Assembly (NCBI RefSeq): GCF_009649745.1
Contig: NZ_WJNG01000012.1
Span: 1 to 64,000, forward strand
Origin: Aquibacillus halophilus
GTDB taxonomy: Bacteria; Bacillota; Bacilli; Bacillales; Amphibacillaceae
Reading direction: 5' to 3'
DNA length: 64,000 nt
Below the pieces are notes generated by a model that was given only the letters and a program-made list of their open reading frames with translations, was not told the DNA's origin and did not search any database. Positions 32,732 to 41,182 of the stretch are shown here, piece by piece. The translations under genes and the position numbers were made by a program. Every line of letters begins with the position of its first letter. Position 1 is the first letter of the stretch.

Positions 32732-33397
32732 ATGAGACAAAAAAAAGAGTTCGTTGTGATTGGGCTAGGACGTTTTGGTGGAAGCCTTTGTAAAGAACTA
32801 TCGGACATAGGAATTGAAGTGTTGGCGATAGACAAAGATCCAGAAAGAATAAAGGAATATAACTCTGTAGTTAGCCAAGCTGTGGAACTAGATGCTATAG
32901 ATGAGGAATCATTAATAGAGATGGGAATTCGTAATTTTGATTGTGTTGTTGTCAGTATTGGCGAAGATATTCAAGCGAGTATTCTTATTACTCTGATTCT
33001 AAAGGAAATTGGAATCAAGCAGGTGTGGGTAAAGGCTCGAAATGACTATCATGAAAAAGTTTTACAAAAAATTGGCGCAGATCGAATCATTCATCCAGAA
33101 CGAGACATGGCAAGAAGAATAGCTCACCACATAGTTTCTGATAAAGTAGCGGACTACATAGAAATTTCCAAAAATCATAGCATAGTGGAAATAGTAGCAA
33201 GTGATAAGCTAAATGGAAAAACAGTAGAGAATATTGACGCACAAGAAGGGTTTAATTGCGTTATCGTTGCAATTCGGAAAAGTGAAGATAACCTTATACT
33301 ATTACCATCTAAAACAACTATTGTAGACAAAAACGATATTTTAGTTACAATAGGAAAAAACACTGATTTAGAACGTTTTGAAGATAAAAAAGTCTAG
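32732..33397 (+). CDS. Ktr/Trk-type potassium uptake regulatory subunit (KtrA/KtrC-like)
   Basis: 221 aa, the size of KtrA/KtrC. RCK_N domain: GLGRFGGSLCKELSDIG (Rossmann GxGxxG, about 11-27) and the acidic end of strand 2 in AIDKDPERI. RCK_C spans about 138-218. It forms cytoplasmic rings gating a KtrB/KtrD channel; RCK_C domains of this family bind c-di-AMP in Firmicutes. No channel gene is adjacent, as for ktrC in B. subtilis. I see no ydaO-type riboswitch upstream. SD GAAAGGGA is modest. Confidence 0.9.
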   Translation: MRQKKEFVVIGLGRFGGSLCKELSDIGIEVLAIDKDPERIKEYNSVVSQAVELDAIDEESLIEMGIRNFDCVVVSIGEDIQASILITLILKEIGIKQVWVKARNDYHEKVLQKIGADRIIHPERDMARRIAHHIVSDKVADYIEISKNHSIVEIVASDKLNGKTVENIDAQEGFNCVIVAIRKSEDNLILLPSKTTIVDKNDILVTIGKNTDLERFEDKKV

Positions 33398-33452
33398 TGT
33401 ACCACTATGACTAATCCTTATTGAGAAGATGATATTCATATAAGAAAGATTG

Positions 33453-33484
33453 AAAAGGAGGGCTGTTGATGCTCTCCTTTTTCG
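33453..33484 (+). terminator. Terminator after the Ktr gene
   Basis: AAAAGGAG...CTCCTTTT stem with flanking GGC/GCT, then TTCG. Confidence 0.8.
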
Positions 33485-33498
33485 TGTTTTGAAAAACA

Positions 33499-33528
33499 TT
33501 ATAAAAATGCCTCAAAAAAAGTTATAAT
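33499..33528 (+). promoter_or_regulatory. Promoter of the ROK gene
   Basis: -10 TATAAT (33523-33528) with -35-like TTATAA (33499-33504), spacing 18. Confidence 0.5.
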
Positions 33529-33538
33529 AACCTTACAA

Positions 33539-33552
33539 GGAAAGCGGTTTCT
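33539..33552 (+). promoter_or_regulatory. cre-like site (CcpA) at the ROK promoter
   Basis: GGAAAGCGGTTTCT agrees with the palindromic cre TGAAAGCGCTTTCA at 11 of 14 bases. It begins about 10 bp after the -10 box, over the expected start point, the usual place for CcpA repression. Confidence 0.45.
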
Positions 33553-33584
33553 TTATTGTTCAAAACTGAGAAGGGGGATTACTT

Positions 33585-34487
33585 TTGGAAAAGTATATTG
33601 CATTTGATGTTGGTGGTACAAAAGTGAAACATGCGGTTGTATTAGAAAATGGTGTCATTATCACTAAAGGCAAGTATAATACGAGTTGCATGGACTTAGA
33701 CAAGTTTCTGAAAGACATGATTGATCAAATTGAAGACTATCATCAACAGCATAATATAAGAGGGATAGCAATTAGTATGCCCGGTTTCATTAACGTCAAT
33801 ACAGGGTATTCAGAAACTGCTGGTGCAATTGTGGTGCTAAACGGTAAAAATTTAAAATCACTTTTATTAGAAAGGGTATCTATTCCGGTTGAAATTGAGA
33901 ACGACGGAAATTGTGTGGCGTTAGCAGAAAAACTGAATGGTAATGCAATAGATTGTGAAAGTTTTATCTGTGTAACAATTGGCACTGGTATCGGTGGAGG
34001 AATCATCATAAATAATAAAGTCCTCCACGGCCATACATTTAAAGGTGGGGAATTTGGATTTATGGTAACACAGAACAATAGCCCCAAGAAGGAAATTTGG
34101 CATAACAACGGTTCTACCAGTGGCTTAATTGCCGATTATAAAGAATTAAAAGAAATTAACACGAATGAAATCATAGAAGGGCAACAAGTATTTGCTGAAG
34201 CAGAGAAAGATGAACGGGTAAAAAAGCTGATTGATGAATGGCTAAAAAACATTAGTAATGGGATATTTAATTTGGTTGCAACCCTAAACCCTGAAAAGGT
34301 ATTAATTGGTGGGGGAGTAAGTGCTCAAGAAATAATAATAGATGGTCTTAAAAGTCACTTAGTTCAGAACAAAAATTGGCGAATTTTAGAAGTTCCTATA
34401 GAAATATGCAAGCATAAAAACGACGCAGGAATGATAGGTGCTTTAAAACATTTCTTGGATAGGAATAGTGCTAGAGTTAATGTTTAA
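33585..34487 (+). CDS. ROK family protein (sugar kinase-like)
   Basis: 300 aa from TTG 33585, 10 nt after AAGGGGG. ROK/ASKHA fold: DVGGTKVKHAVV (8-19) phosphate loop, ISMPGFINVNTG, IENDGNCVALAE with the catalytic Asp, and TIGTGIGGGIIINNKVLHG. The usual zinc motif CxCGxxGC is absent, as in several Firmicute ROK kinases. No DNA-binding domain, so an enzyme rather than a repressor; glucose, N-acetylmannosamine or another hexose could be the substrate. A promoter with a cre-like site lies upstream. Confidence 0.85.
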   Translation: MEKYIAFDVGGTKVKHAVVLENGVIITKGKYNTSCMDLDKFLKDMIDQIEDYHQQHNIRGIAISMPGFINVNTGYSETAGAIVVLNGKNLKSLLLERVSIPVEIENDGNCVALAEKLNGNAIDCESFICVTIGTGIGGGIIINNKVLHGHTFKGGEFGFMVTQNNSPKKEIWHNNGSTSGLIADYKELKEINTNEIIEGQQVFAEAEKDERVKKLIDEWLKNISNGIFNLVATLNPEKVLIGGGVSAQEIIIDGLKSHLVQNKNWRILEVPIEICKHKNDAGMIGALKHFLDRNSARVNV

Positions 34488-34493
34488 ATCCTG

Positions 34494-34532
34494 ACCAGTA
34501 CAGACTACATGTCTGCAGCCGTACTGGTTTCA
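34494..34532 (+). terminator. Terminator between ROK and SDR genes
   Basis: ACCAGTAC / GTACTGGT with an internal AGAC/GTCT step, then TTCATTATG. Likely used from both sides. Confidence 0.75.
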
Positions 34533-35630
34533 TTATGATATTTCAATGTGCTTTTCTACATCATTCTTGTGTTTTTCATAGAAAACTGTCATAGATTCAA
34601 GTGTTTCTTTAAAATCAGGGCATTCGATTCCAGAACCTTCTAAGTCTAACTGGGCCTGCGTACAATCATAGGTGGTCAGGCAGGTAAAATAGTCTAGAGC
34701 TTCTTTCTCCACCTTTAATCTTTTTCTAATGCCTGGAATTGTTAAGGATGCTTTGGCCAACCAAACAGGGATTTTACCGACTGGTTTCTTGCCAAGATAT
34801 TGTACCATTAGCATTTTATAAACCTCTTTCATTGTGTAAGGACTTGGATCTGTTAAATGATAAGTTTTTCCGACCCCGATATCTGAATGTCCTAAGTAAA
34901 TAGTTGCTTTAAGAATATAGTCTATGGGTACAAAATTTCCTTCAGCCGCCCCAGTTCCCAAATAAGGAATAATAGGGAGAAATCTCAAATTCTCAAACAT
35001 ATTTAACATGAAATATGGCCCATCGAATTTAACCGTTTCACCAGTTTCAGAGTTTCCTTTCACAACACCAGGTCGGATAATGGTTGTTGGAACCTTGTCA
35101 ATTACACTTCTGACCAATTTCTCAGCCTCAAACTTTGTTTGTTCGTAGTGGTTTTTAAATGTTTGATTAGCTTCTAATTCTGTTTCTACTATTCTACCTT
35201 CGCGGGTCCCAGATACATAAGCTGTACTAAAATAAATATAACGTTGAATAGTATGCAAATTGAGAATCCAGTCATTTACTTGGTTCGTACCAGTTACATT
35301 AACATCATAAGCAAGCCTCTTGGGCACGGCAAGATCATAAATAGCTGCTAGGTGAAAAACATGAGTAATCTTTTTACTTAGTTGCTCGTTTAATTCAGGA
35401 CCGATGCCCAAGTTTCGTTTGGTTATATCACCTTCAATTAAAATAAACTTTTTTGGACTGATCTTTTTCTCATTAGTGATTCTGTTTATTTCATTTTCTG
35501 CTTTTCCCTTCAGACTAGGTAAAACCAATAAATAGAAATAATTAATATCGTACTCTGATTCGATAAGTCTCTTGATTAATGATGTACAGATGAATCCAGG
35601 AAATCCTGTAAAAAAGTAACTATTAGCCAT
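34533..35630 (-). CDS. SDR-family reductase, NAD-binding_4 (thioester-reductase-like)
   Basis: 365 aa extended SDR. Nucleotide loop TGFPGFICTSL (8-18), DIT at the end of beta-3, HLAAIYDL, the catalytic Ser in YFSTAYVSG and YxxxK as HYEQTK. It resembles the fatty-acyl-CoA/thioester reductase domain rather than sugar epimerases (GNFVPIDYI; LTDPSPYTMKEVY). It probably acts on an acyl thioester or lipid. Monocistronic. On the minus strand GAGGGGATAAA lies before the ATG. Confidence 0.82.
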   Translation of the reverse strand: MANSYFFTGFPGFICTSLIKRLIESEYDINYFYLLVLPSLKGKAENEINRITNEKKISPKKFILIEGDITKRNLGIGPELNEQLSKKITHVFHLAAIYDLAVPKRLAYDVNVTGTNQVNDWILNLHTIQRYIYFSTAYVSGTREGRIVETELEANQTFKNHYEQTKFEAEKLVRSVIDKVPTTIIRPGVVKGNSETGETVKFDGPYFMLNMFENLRFLPIIPYLGTGAAEGNFVPIDYILKATIYLGHSDIGVGKTYHLTDPSPYTMKEVYKMLMVQYLGKKPVGKIPVWLAKASLTIPGIRKRLKVEKEALDYFTCLTTYDCTQAQLDLEGSGIECPDFKETLESMTVFYEKHKNDVEKHIEIS

Positions 35631-35859
35631 TAAAATTTATCCCCTTTGAGAATTCATTAACTAATATATTAGTGAAAACACTCACAAAATCCTCTTTTCT
35701 AAAAAAACTTTCAACAATTAAGGACAAATTGGTATGATTCTAAGTGCTTTCTGGCTCTCTTTTCCTTTTAGCTTTATGAGGTCATGTGATATTATTAAAC
35801 TCTCTTCAATACCATTTGGTTAGTAATCGTTTCATAACAGAATTAAGGGAGTTATTTTT

Positions 35860-36771
35860 TTGGACAGCTTTAATAATCAATTCTTATTTTCAATATTAAT
35901 CATTGCATTAGGCTATTTTTTAAAACAAACGAATTTATTAAAAGAAAAAGATGGAGAAAGTTTAGCAAGGGTTGTTTTTAACATCACCCTACCAGCGCTA
36001 ATTATTGTCACATTCAATGATATCCAATTTGAATCATCCCTATTTTTATTAATTGTTATTGCAATCATTTACGGTTTATTTACTGGATTCCTTGGCATCT
36101 ATCTTTTTAGAAAAGAAAGTAAAGATGTAAAAGGAATGCTAGCAATGATGGTACCAGGTTTTAACATAGGTCTCTTTGCATATCCACTTGTTGAAGTGAT
36201 ATGGGGAATTGAAGGGCTTCGATATTTCGGAATGTTTGATGTTGGTAATGCTTTTATTGTGTTTGGCTTAGCTTATTTAATTGCAAGCTACTATTCAGGT
36301 GGTGAGGTTAAGTTAGATGTTAAAACGATAGTGTGGAAGATGTCTAAATCGGTTCCACTAATGACATATATCGTTGTTTGTACAGTGAACATAATTGGTT
36401 TACGTTTCCCAAGTGTAGTCACAGAGGTTGCGAGCACCATATCATTAGCGAATATGCCGCTATCACTACTATTGTTAGGTATATACTTTAGATTCACATT
36501 TGATAAAAGCTATGTTAGGTACTTTGTTAAATATATAGTTTTAAAATATGTCGTTGGTTTGGTATTAGGTATATCCTTATTTTATATTCTGCCATTTGAT
36601 GATATGTTTAAATACACATTAATGATTGGATTTATACTACCAACACCGACGTCCGTACTTCCATTTGCGGTAGAGTTTGGATATGACAAGAGGTTTGTCG
36701 GGACATTGGCTAATCTAACTATTGTTATAAGTTTTATCCTAATTTGGTTAATGGTTAATATAGTAACGTAG
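35860..36771 (+). CDS. AEC family transporter
   Basis: 303 aa from TTG 35860 (AAGGGAG upstream). About ten transmembrane helices in two inverted halves; motifs of the auxin-efflux-carrier family are VVFNITLPALIIVTF near 38-52 and TPTSVLPFAVEFGYD near 264-278. Bacterial members export small organic anions such as malate; the substrate here is unknown. It precedes a cysteine-desulfurase-like gene by 94 bp. Confidence 0.87.
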   Translation: MDSFNNQFLFSILIIALGYFLKQTNLLKEKDGESLARVVFNITLPALIIVTFNDIQFESSLFLLIVIAIIYGLFTGFLGIYLFRKESKDVKGMLAMMVPGFNIGLFAYPLVEVIWGIEGLRYFGMFDVGNAFIVFGLAYLIASYYSGGEVKLDVKTIVWKMSKSVPLMTYIVVCTVNIIGLRFPSVVTEVASTISLANMPLSLLLLGIYFRFTFDKSYVRYFVKYIVLKYVVGLVLGISLFYILPFDDMFKYTLMIGFILPTPTSVLPFAVEFGYDKRFVGTLANLTIVISFILIWLMVNIVT

Positions 36772-36865
36772 ATATGCTTGATCATAACAAGCAAATAAAT
36801 CGCAATGTTTTTTAGGGATTCTATTAAATTTTAACAAGAGAATAAATTTTTGGGAGGGAGTAGTA

Positions 36866-37993
36866 TTGACAAAAATATATTTGGATTTCAATGCAAGTAC
36901 TCCAATCGATCCAGAAGTGATTGACGAAATGACACCCTTTTTTTCCAAATCTTTTGGTAATCCTTCATCACAGCACTGGGCCAGTAGTGAAACAACACAA
37001 GCAATCATAAAAGCGAGAAATCAGATTGCACACTTGTTGGGATGTCACCAAGATGAAATCATTTTCACAAGCGGCGGAAGTGAAGCCAATAATCATGCTT
37101 TAAAAGGAGTATTTTCCAGCCTTCAACATAAGGGCAATCATATTATTACGACGAAAGTAGAACATCCAGCAATCATGAGTCCATGCAAATATTTAGAATC
37201 GATTGGGGCTGAGGTCAGCTATGTGGATGTCGACCAATATGGTCGGGTTGACCCGGAACAAATTTTGAATGAAATTAAAGATACAACGATATTAATAACT
37301 GTAATGCATGCAAATAATGAGATTGGTACAATTCAGCCGATTGAGGCAATTGGGGAAATTGCGAGTAAGCATAGGATTGTCTTTCATTCCGATGCCGCCC
37401 AGTCCATTGGAAAGGTTCCGACTAAAGTTGATATGATGGGCGTTGACTTGTTATCAATTGCTGGACATAAGTTATATGCTCCGAAAGGAATTGGCGCCCT
37501 GTATATCAAACGAGGCACTTCGATTTCACCATTTATTCATGGGGCTGGTCATGAGAATGGCCACAGAGCAGGAACAGAAAATACACCATACATTGTTGCC
37601 TTGGGCAAAGCGTGTGAACTAGCGGAAGAAGGTTTAAATCATATTGATTCGATTCGGGAGCTTAGGAATTATTTTTGGCAACAATTATCTAATTTATTTG
37701 AAGAACGAGTCGTGTTAAACGGTAGTCCTGACAACTGTCTTCCTAATACACTAAGTGTTAGTTTTGTTGGTGTGGAGGGAGAAAAAATTTTACAAGCAAT
37801 TCCCGAAATTGCAGCCTCCACGGGCTCTGCATGCGATTCCGGAAAGGTTGAATTATCTAATGTATTAAAAGCGATGGGTGTTACCGAACATATTGGCATG
37901 GGGACGATTCGCTTTAGTTTAGGAAGAACAACAACTAAAAATGAAATTGATGAAGCGGTAAACTTGATTACTTCTAGAGTACTTGAAAGTTAA
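36866..37993 (+). CDS. Cysteine desulfurase-like class V aminotransferase (NifS/IscS family)
   Basis: 375 aa from TTG 36866 (SD GGGAGGGAG). PLP enzyme: SGGSEANNHAL (69-79), HANNEIGTIQPI (148-159), PLP Lys202 in AGHKLYAPKG, catalytic Cys323 in ASTGSACDSG, and RAGTEN. The Cys sits on a short loop as in group-II/NifS-like proteins that serve a specific partner. It lacks a neighbouring iscU or thiI, so it is closer to an accessory desulfurase or selenocysteine-lyase-type enzyme than to the Suf system. Confidence 0.88.
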   Translation: MTKIYLDFNASTPIDPEVIDEMTPFFSKSFGNPSSQHWASSETTQAIIKARNQIAHLLGCHQDEIIFTSGGSEANNHALKGVFSSLQHKGNHIITTKVEHPAIMSPCKYLESIGAEVSYVDVDQYGRVDPEQILNEIKDTTILITVMHANNEIGTIQPIEAIGEIASKHRIVFHSDAAQSIGKVPTKVDMMGVDLLSIAGHKLYAPKGIGALYIKRGTSISPFIHGAGHENGHRAGTENTPYIVALGKACELAEEGLNHIDSIRELRNYFWQQLSNLFEERVVLNGSPDNCLPNTLSVSFVGVEGEKILQAIPEIAASTGSACDSGKVELSNVLKAMGVTEHIGMGTIRFSLGRTTTKNEIDEAVNLITSRVLES

Positions 37994-38000
37994 CAGATTA

Positions 38001-38036
38001 GGAAACACGCACCCTCAATGTGTGTTTCCGTTCTTC
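38001..38036 (+). terminator. Terminator after the desulfurase gene
   Basis: GGAAACACGCA / TGTGTGTTTCC (one G-U), 11-nt loop, then TTCTTC. Confidence 0.8.
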
Positions 38037-38104
38037 AGTCTACGTGAAATGATGATTTTTAACTTGATTGAGAGAGAGTGAAGTTATCTAGCTGAATATC
38101 AGTG

Positions 38105-38433
38105 CTAATGTCCATAATACGATAGTGCAAACCTATTCACCATAGCAACAATCCATAAAACAGCAGCCAAAACTCGATGACCAGTTGCAATAAGAGCAAG
38201 TGCTGCGATACAATAAATAACCATTTCTAATACTAAATGTGTCCAGCCGCTGAGTAAAAAAGGAGCAGCAGGAGATCCAAAAGTTCCCCAAACGATGATG
38301 ATGATTAGTGAAGATCCAAATCCTAAAAAAATTTTTGTTAAATTTCCATTCCTGTTTGAAATCCCCAGTAGCCGACAACAAAAATTACGCATATTTCTAA
38401 CATAAATCGGATAGCCATAGTAAGAAGTAACAT
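38105..38433 (-). pseudogene. YrdB family (DUF2568) membrane protein, frameshifted
   Basis: ATG 38433 with SD AGGAG starts MLLLTMAIRFMLEICVIF and VVGYWGFQTGMEI, then meets TAA. Shifting frame by one base at the AAATTT run near 38345 resumes LTKIFLGFG...FLLSGWTHLVLEMVIYC and continues to the normal C-terminus at 38105. Together they make a complete four-helix YrdB protein of about 108 aa. A single missing base (or a sequencing error) explains it. It is the last gene behind the MBL and TetR genes. Confidence 0.8.
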
Positions 38434-38445
38434 CTTTATTTTCTC

Positions 38446-39015
38446 CTAATCAGTACTATTTTTGATTCCCTTTAAATAAGATTTAATAATGAAGTCTAAA
38501 CTTTTATCTGAATTTATAGGTATTCCAAATCCCCCGCTTTGTTCTAACGAAGAAAACCCATGTAATATACTACGCAATCCACGAACTGTATGGATAGCAT
38601 CGTCCTTATCTAGTTGAAAGTGATTAAGGGAGTTTAAAGCTAATTCAACTATTTTGTTACCGGCCTGCTCTACTTTAGGATCTCGGTTATCAGGGGCATA
38701 AAGTGTTGCCTCATACAATCCCGGATGTGTTCTTGTGAATTTTAAATAGGCAAAACTAATAGCACTAATCACATCATCACCTTCTTTCTCAGTAGTAGCC
38801 TCTACCATTACACTATGCAACTGTTCCAAGCCATAGAGAGCAAGCTCATTCCGTAAGGCAGGTAGCCCATCAATGTGATTATATAAAGAAGGGGGGCGAA
38901 TGTTTAAGCGCTTAGCTAGTGTTGCCATTGTCACGGCATGGATTCCATCCTGATTTGCAATTTCAATTGCAACGTCTAGTAGTCTATTTCGATCAAGTCC
39001 AATTCTAGGTGACAT
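38446..39015 (-). CDS. TetR/AcrR family regulator (WHG-type C-terminus)
   Basis: 189 aa. N-terminal HTH (about 8-55): LLDVAIEIANQDGIHAVTMA, then LAKRLNIRPPSLYNHIDGL, with the recognition helix at RPPSLYNH. The C-terminus has the FTRTHPGLYEATL pattern of the WHG subgroup. The ATG follows directly on the stop codon of the MBL gene, so the two are coupled; SD AAGGAG lies in the MBL 3' end. The two palindromes at the operon promoter are its likely operators. Confidence 0.9.
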   Translation of the reverse strand: MSPRIGLDRNRLLDVAIEIANQDGIHAVTMATLAKRLNIRPPSLYNHIDGLPALRNELALYGLEQLHSVMVEATTEKEGDDVISAISFAYLKFTRTHPGLYEATLYAPDNRDPKVEQAGNKIVELALNSLNHFQLDKDDAIHTVRGLRSILHGFSSLEQSGGFGIPINSDKSLDFIIKSYLKGIKNSTD

Positions 39016-39738
39016 TTAGACACTCCTTGTTTGATTTGAATTCATTTTAGTCTCCGCGTCTTTGATTGCTTTGTTAATTAAACCGAATGGTTCAACTAAC
39101 ATGCGTCCATGGCCGACAGCTAACAACGTTGGTTTGAGTTCAGCGATCTTTCGTGCGCTAGTTAGGGCAGCTTGTTTGTCCCAGGTGGCTAGTGCAGGGA
39201 AAGGAAAAGATAATTTTAGTTGCCCGGACACAGCAATTCCTCCTCTTGTCTGAAAAGCATCACCTGCTATGATTGAATTATCTCTTGTGTCTAGAAAAGC
39301 CATTTGCCCTGGTGTGTGTCCTGGTGCAGCAATTGCTCGTAATGAACCAATTTGGTCCCCGTCCTCAATAAATATATCTGCTTTTGTTTTAATTTTTTTA
39401 GGTACACCACCGCGGATTGGTAAGTTTGTTTCATGCTCATCAACCGATAGGTCCCCAGCTAATAAGCGCGAATCTCGTTTTGAGATGTACACAGGCACAG
39501 TCGGTAGTGCGTCTTTTAATTTATCAAGTGCACCAACATGATCATCATGCCCGTGGGTTAACAAGATTTTTGTGATAGGCTTGCCGATAGAACTTGCAAA
39601 TTTAAGGATTTTTTTCGCGCTATAAGGCAAAGCAGCATCAATTAATGTTAACTCGTTTTCCTCCTTGACTAAGTAACAATTAACAGGAAAAGCATGCTCA
39701 AGAAAACTAATTTGATAAATGTTATTCATTTGTTTCAT
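39016..39738 (-). CDS. MBL-fold metallo-hydrolase
   Basis: 240 aa. Metal site THGHDDH (61-67), then APGHTPGQ, AGDAF and GHG as the later ligands. No signal peptide. Hydrolase of unknown substrate; glyoxalase II, lactonase and other activities occur in this fold. First gene of an operon with a TetR regulator and YrdB, preceded by a promoter containing two palindromic operators, so it is probably an inducible detoxification enzyme. Confidence 0.88.
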   Translation of the reverse strand: MKQMNNIYQISFLEHAFPVNCYLVKEENELTLIDAALPYSAKKILKFASSIGKPITKILLTHGHDDHVGALDKLKDALPTVPVYISKRDSRLLAGDLSVDEHETNLPIRGGVPKKIKTKADIFIEDGDQIGSLRAIAAPGHTPGQMAFLDTRDNSIIAGDAFQTRGGIAVSGQLKLSFPFPALATWDKQAALTSARKIAELKPTLLAVGHGRMLVEPFGLINKAIKDAETKMNSNQTRSV

Positions 39739-39761
39739 TCCTAAAACCCCCTAATTATTTA

Positions 39762-39810
39762 AAAACTAATAGTATTAGTTTTATTATAACTAATAGCATT
39801 AGTTTTGCAA
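39762..39810 (-). promoter_or_regulatory. Promoter and twin operators of the MBL-TetR operon
   Basis: On the minus strand, -35 TTGCAA (39805-39810), 16-bp spacer, -10 TATAAT (39783-39788). Palindrome ACTAAT-AGC-ATTAGT (39788-39804 region) fills the spacer. A second, AAAACTAATAGTATTAGTTTT (39762-39782), lies directly downstream over the start point. The equal half-sites ACTAAT suggest one dimeric repressor, most likely the TetR of the operon. Confidence 0.8.
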
Positions 39811-39866
39811 GCGTTTTTATTAAAAAAACATTTGAGTTTTCAGTTAGTAATTAAATCGTACAATTC

Positions 39867-39882
39867 TGTGAACTAAGTCACA
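39867..39882 (+). promoter_or_regulatory. FNR/CRP-type palindrome, site 1
   Basis: TGTGA-ACTAAG-TCACA, a perfect TGTGA-N6-TCACA box as bound by Bacillus Fnr and, in related form, by Rex. A TAGAAT -10 at 39900-39905 places it close to the class II activator position (about -38 to -41). Confidence 0.6.
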
Positions 39883-39950
39883 AACGATTGGGGAAATGTT
39901 AGAATAGGTATTGAAACAAACATTCCGATAGGAAGATACTTGTTCATTTA

Positions 39951-39966
39951 TGTGAAAAACATCACG
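39951..39966 (+). promoter_or_regulatory. FNR/CRP-type palindrome, site 2
   Basis: TGTGA-AAAACA-TCACG, one mismatch from the box, 84 bp after site 1 (about eight helical turns) and 136 bp before the HMA-like gene. Confidence 0.5.
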
Positions 39967-40101
39967 AAATTAGTGGAAATTTGTCGAATGAGTACACCAA
40001 AATAATTTTGCATTAGAATTTTAGATTTACAAAGCAACGACAAGATTTCAAATATAAATGATTAGAGTAAATCCTAATATTTTTTAAGGAGGAATTTTGA
40101 A

Positions 40102-40362
40102 ATGATGAGACAGAGGACAATTCAAATTGAAGAGTTATCGTGTCCCAGTTATATTAATAGAATTGAAAATGCACTTCCAAAACTAGATGGAGTTTCTGAA
40201 GTGATAGTAAAGTATCATTTGGATGAGGTGGAGGTAATTTATGAAGAATCACTTATCCATTTTAATGAAATTGAAGGAGTAATTAGGGATCTAGGATTCA
40301 AGATTTCACCGCGCCTTATTCTATTAGAGCAAAAAACTATTAAAGGTATGCACTTAGCTTAG
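40102..40362 (+). CDS. HMA-like domain protein lacking the second metal Cys
   Basis: 86 aa with the ferredoxin-like beta-alpha-beta-beta-alpha-beta pattern of heavy-metal-associated domains: TIQIEELSCPSYINRIENAL, LDGVSEVIVKYHLDEVEVIY and EGVIRDLGFKI. The metal site is C14-P-S-Y17, so the CxxC of copper chaperones has become CxxY and tight Cu(I) binding is doubtful. SD AAGGAGG before the ATG. Two FNR/CRP-type boxes lie in the upstream region, suggesting control by oxygen or redox state. Confidence 0.75.
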   Translation: MMRQRTIQIEELSCPSYINRIENALPKLDGVSEVIVKYHLDEVEVIYEESLIHFNEIEGVIRDLGFKISPRLILLEQKTIKGMHLA

Positions 40363-40398
40363 CGTAAGTTTTTATATGAGAATTATCGAAATAAGTAT

Positions 40399-40438
40399 GG
40401 GAAATGTGTAAAAACCTTTTACACATTTCCATTTTTTT
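40399..40438 (+). terminator. Terminator after the HMA-like gene
   Basis: GGAAATGTGTAAAA / TTTTACACATTTCC, 3-nt loop, then A and T7. Confidence 0.93.
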
Positions 40439-40548
40439 GATTAAATGATCTGTTAACGCTATGCTTAACTAACAAAACATGAGATGGTAGATGGAAATAG
40501 CTAGGATTCATAAGGTTATATCTATGTAGCGCATAGGAGGATTTATAG

Positions 40549-41082
40549 ATGAAGCGAATTGCAATTGACATGGATGAAGTAATTGCGGATCTTTTTACAA
40601 GCCAATTAACCATGTTCAATAACGACTACAAAGAGAATATTTCGCCAGAAGATATAATGGGTAAAAAACTTAGACACCACCGACCTGATTTGACAGAAGA
40701 GCTCTCAAACTATTTAAAGCAGCCAACTTTTTTTCGAGACTTAGAAGTAATAGAAGATAGTCAAGAAGTGATTAAGGAATTAAGTAAGCATTATGAAATT
40801 TTTATTACCACTGCTGCGATGGAATATCCGACATCATTCACTGAAAAATATGAGTGGCTTAAGAAACACTTTCCTTTTTTAAATGATATGAATTTTGTTT
40901 TTTGTGGGGATAAGAGTATTATTCATGCCGATTATCTTATTGATGATAATGTAAGACATTTTAAAGGATTTTCCGGTCAAGGCGTCTTGTATACCGCAAA
41001 CCACAATATTAATGAGATAGGTTATGACCGGGTGAATAACTGGCAAGAGGTAAAGGATTACTTTTCAAAAAGGGTAAAATAA
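40549..41082 (+). CDS. 5'(3')-deoxyribonucleotidase (HAD superfamily)
   Basis: 177 aa. HAD motif I DMDEVIADLF (8-17) as in the NT5C nucleotidase family, motif II in FITTAAMEYP, and the acidic motif LIDDNVRHFKGF near 127-138. It dephosphorylates deoxynucleoside monophosphates. SD TAGGAGG before the ATG. Monocistronic. Confidence 0.88.
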   Translation: MKRIAIDMDEVIADLFTSQLTMFNNDYKENISPEDIMGKKLRHHRPDLTEELSNYLKQPTFFRDLEVIEDSQEVIKELSKHYEIFITTAAMEYPTSFTEKYEWLKKHFPFLNDMNFVFCGDKSIIHADYLIDDNVRHFKGFSGQGVLYTANHNINEIGYDRVNNWQEVKDYFSKRVK

Positions 41083-41182
41083 CATAAAAATTCCCGAATC
41101 CTTCCTTAATTTGTGACCTTTAATTAAAGGCGGAAGTTCAAACTATATTTGATATCACATTTTTTAAAAAAGGGGTTATGTA

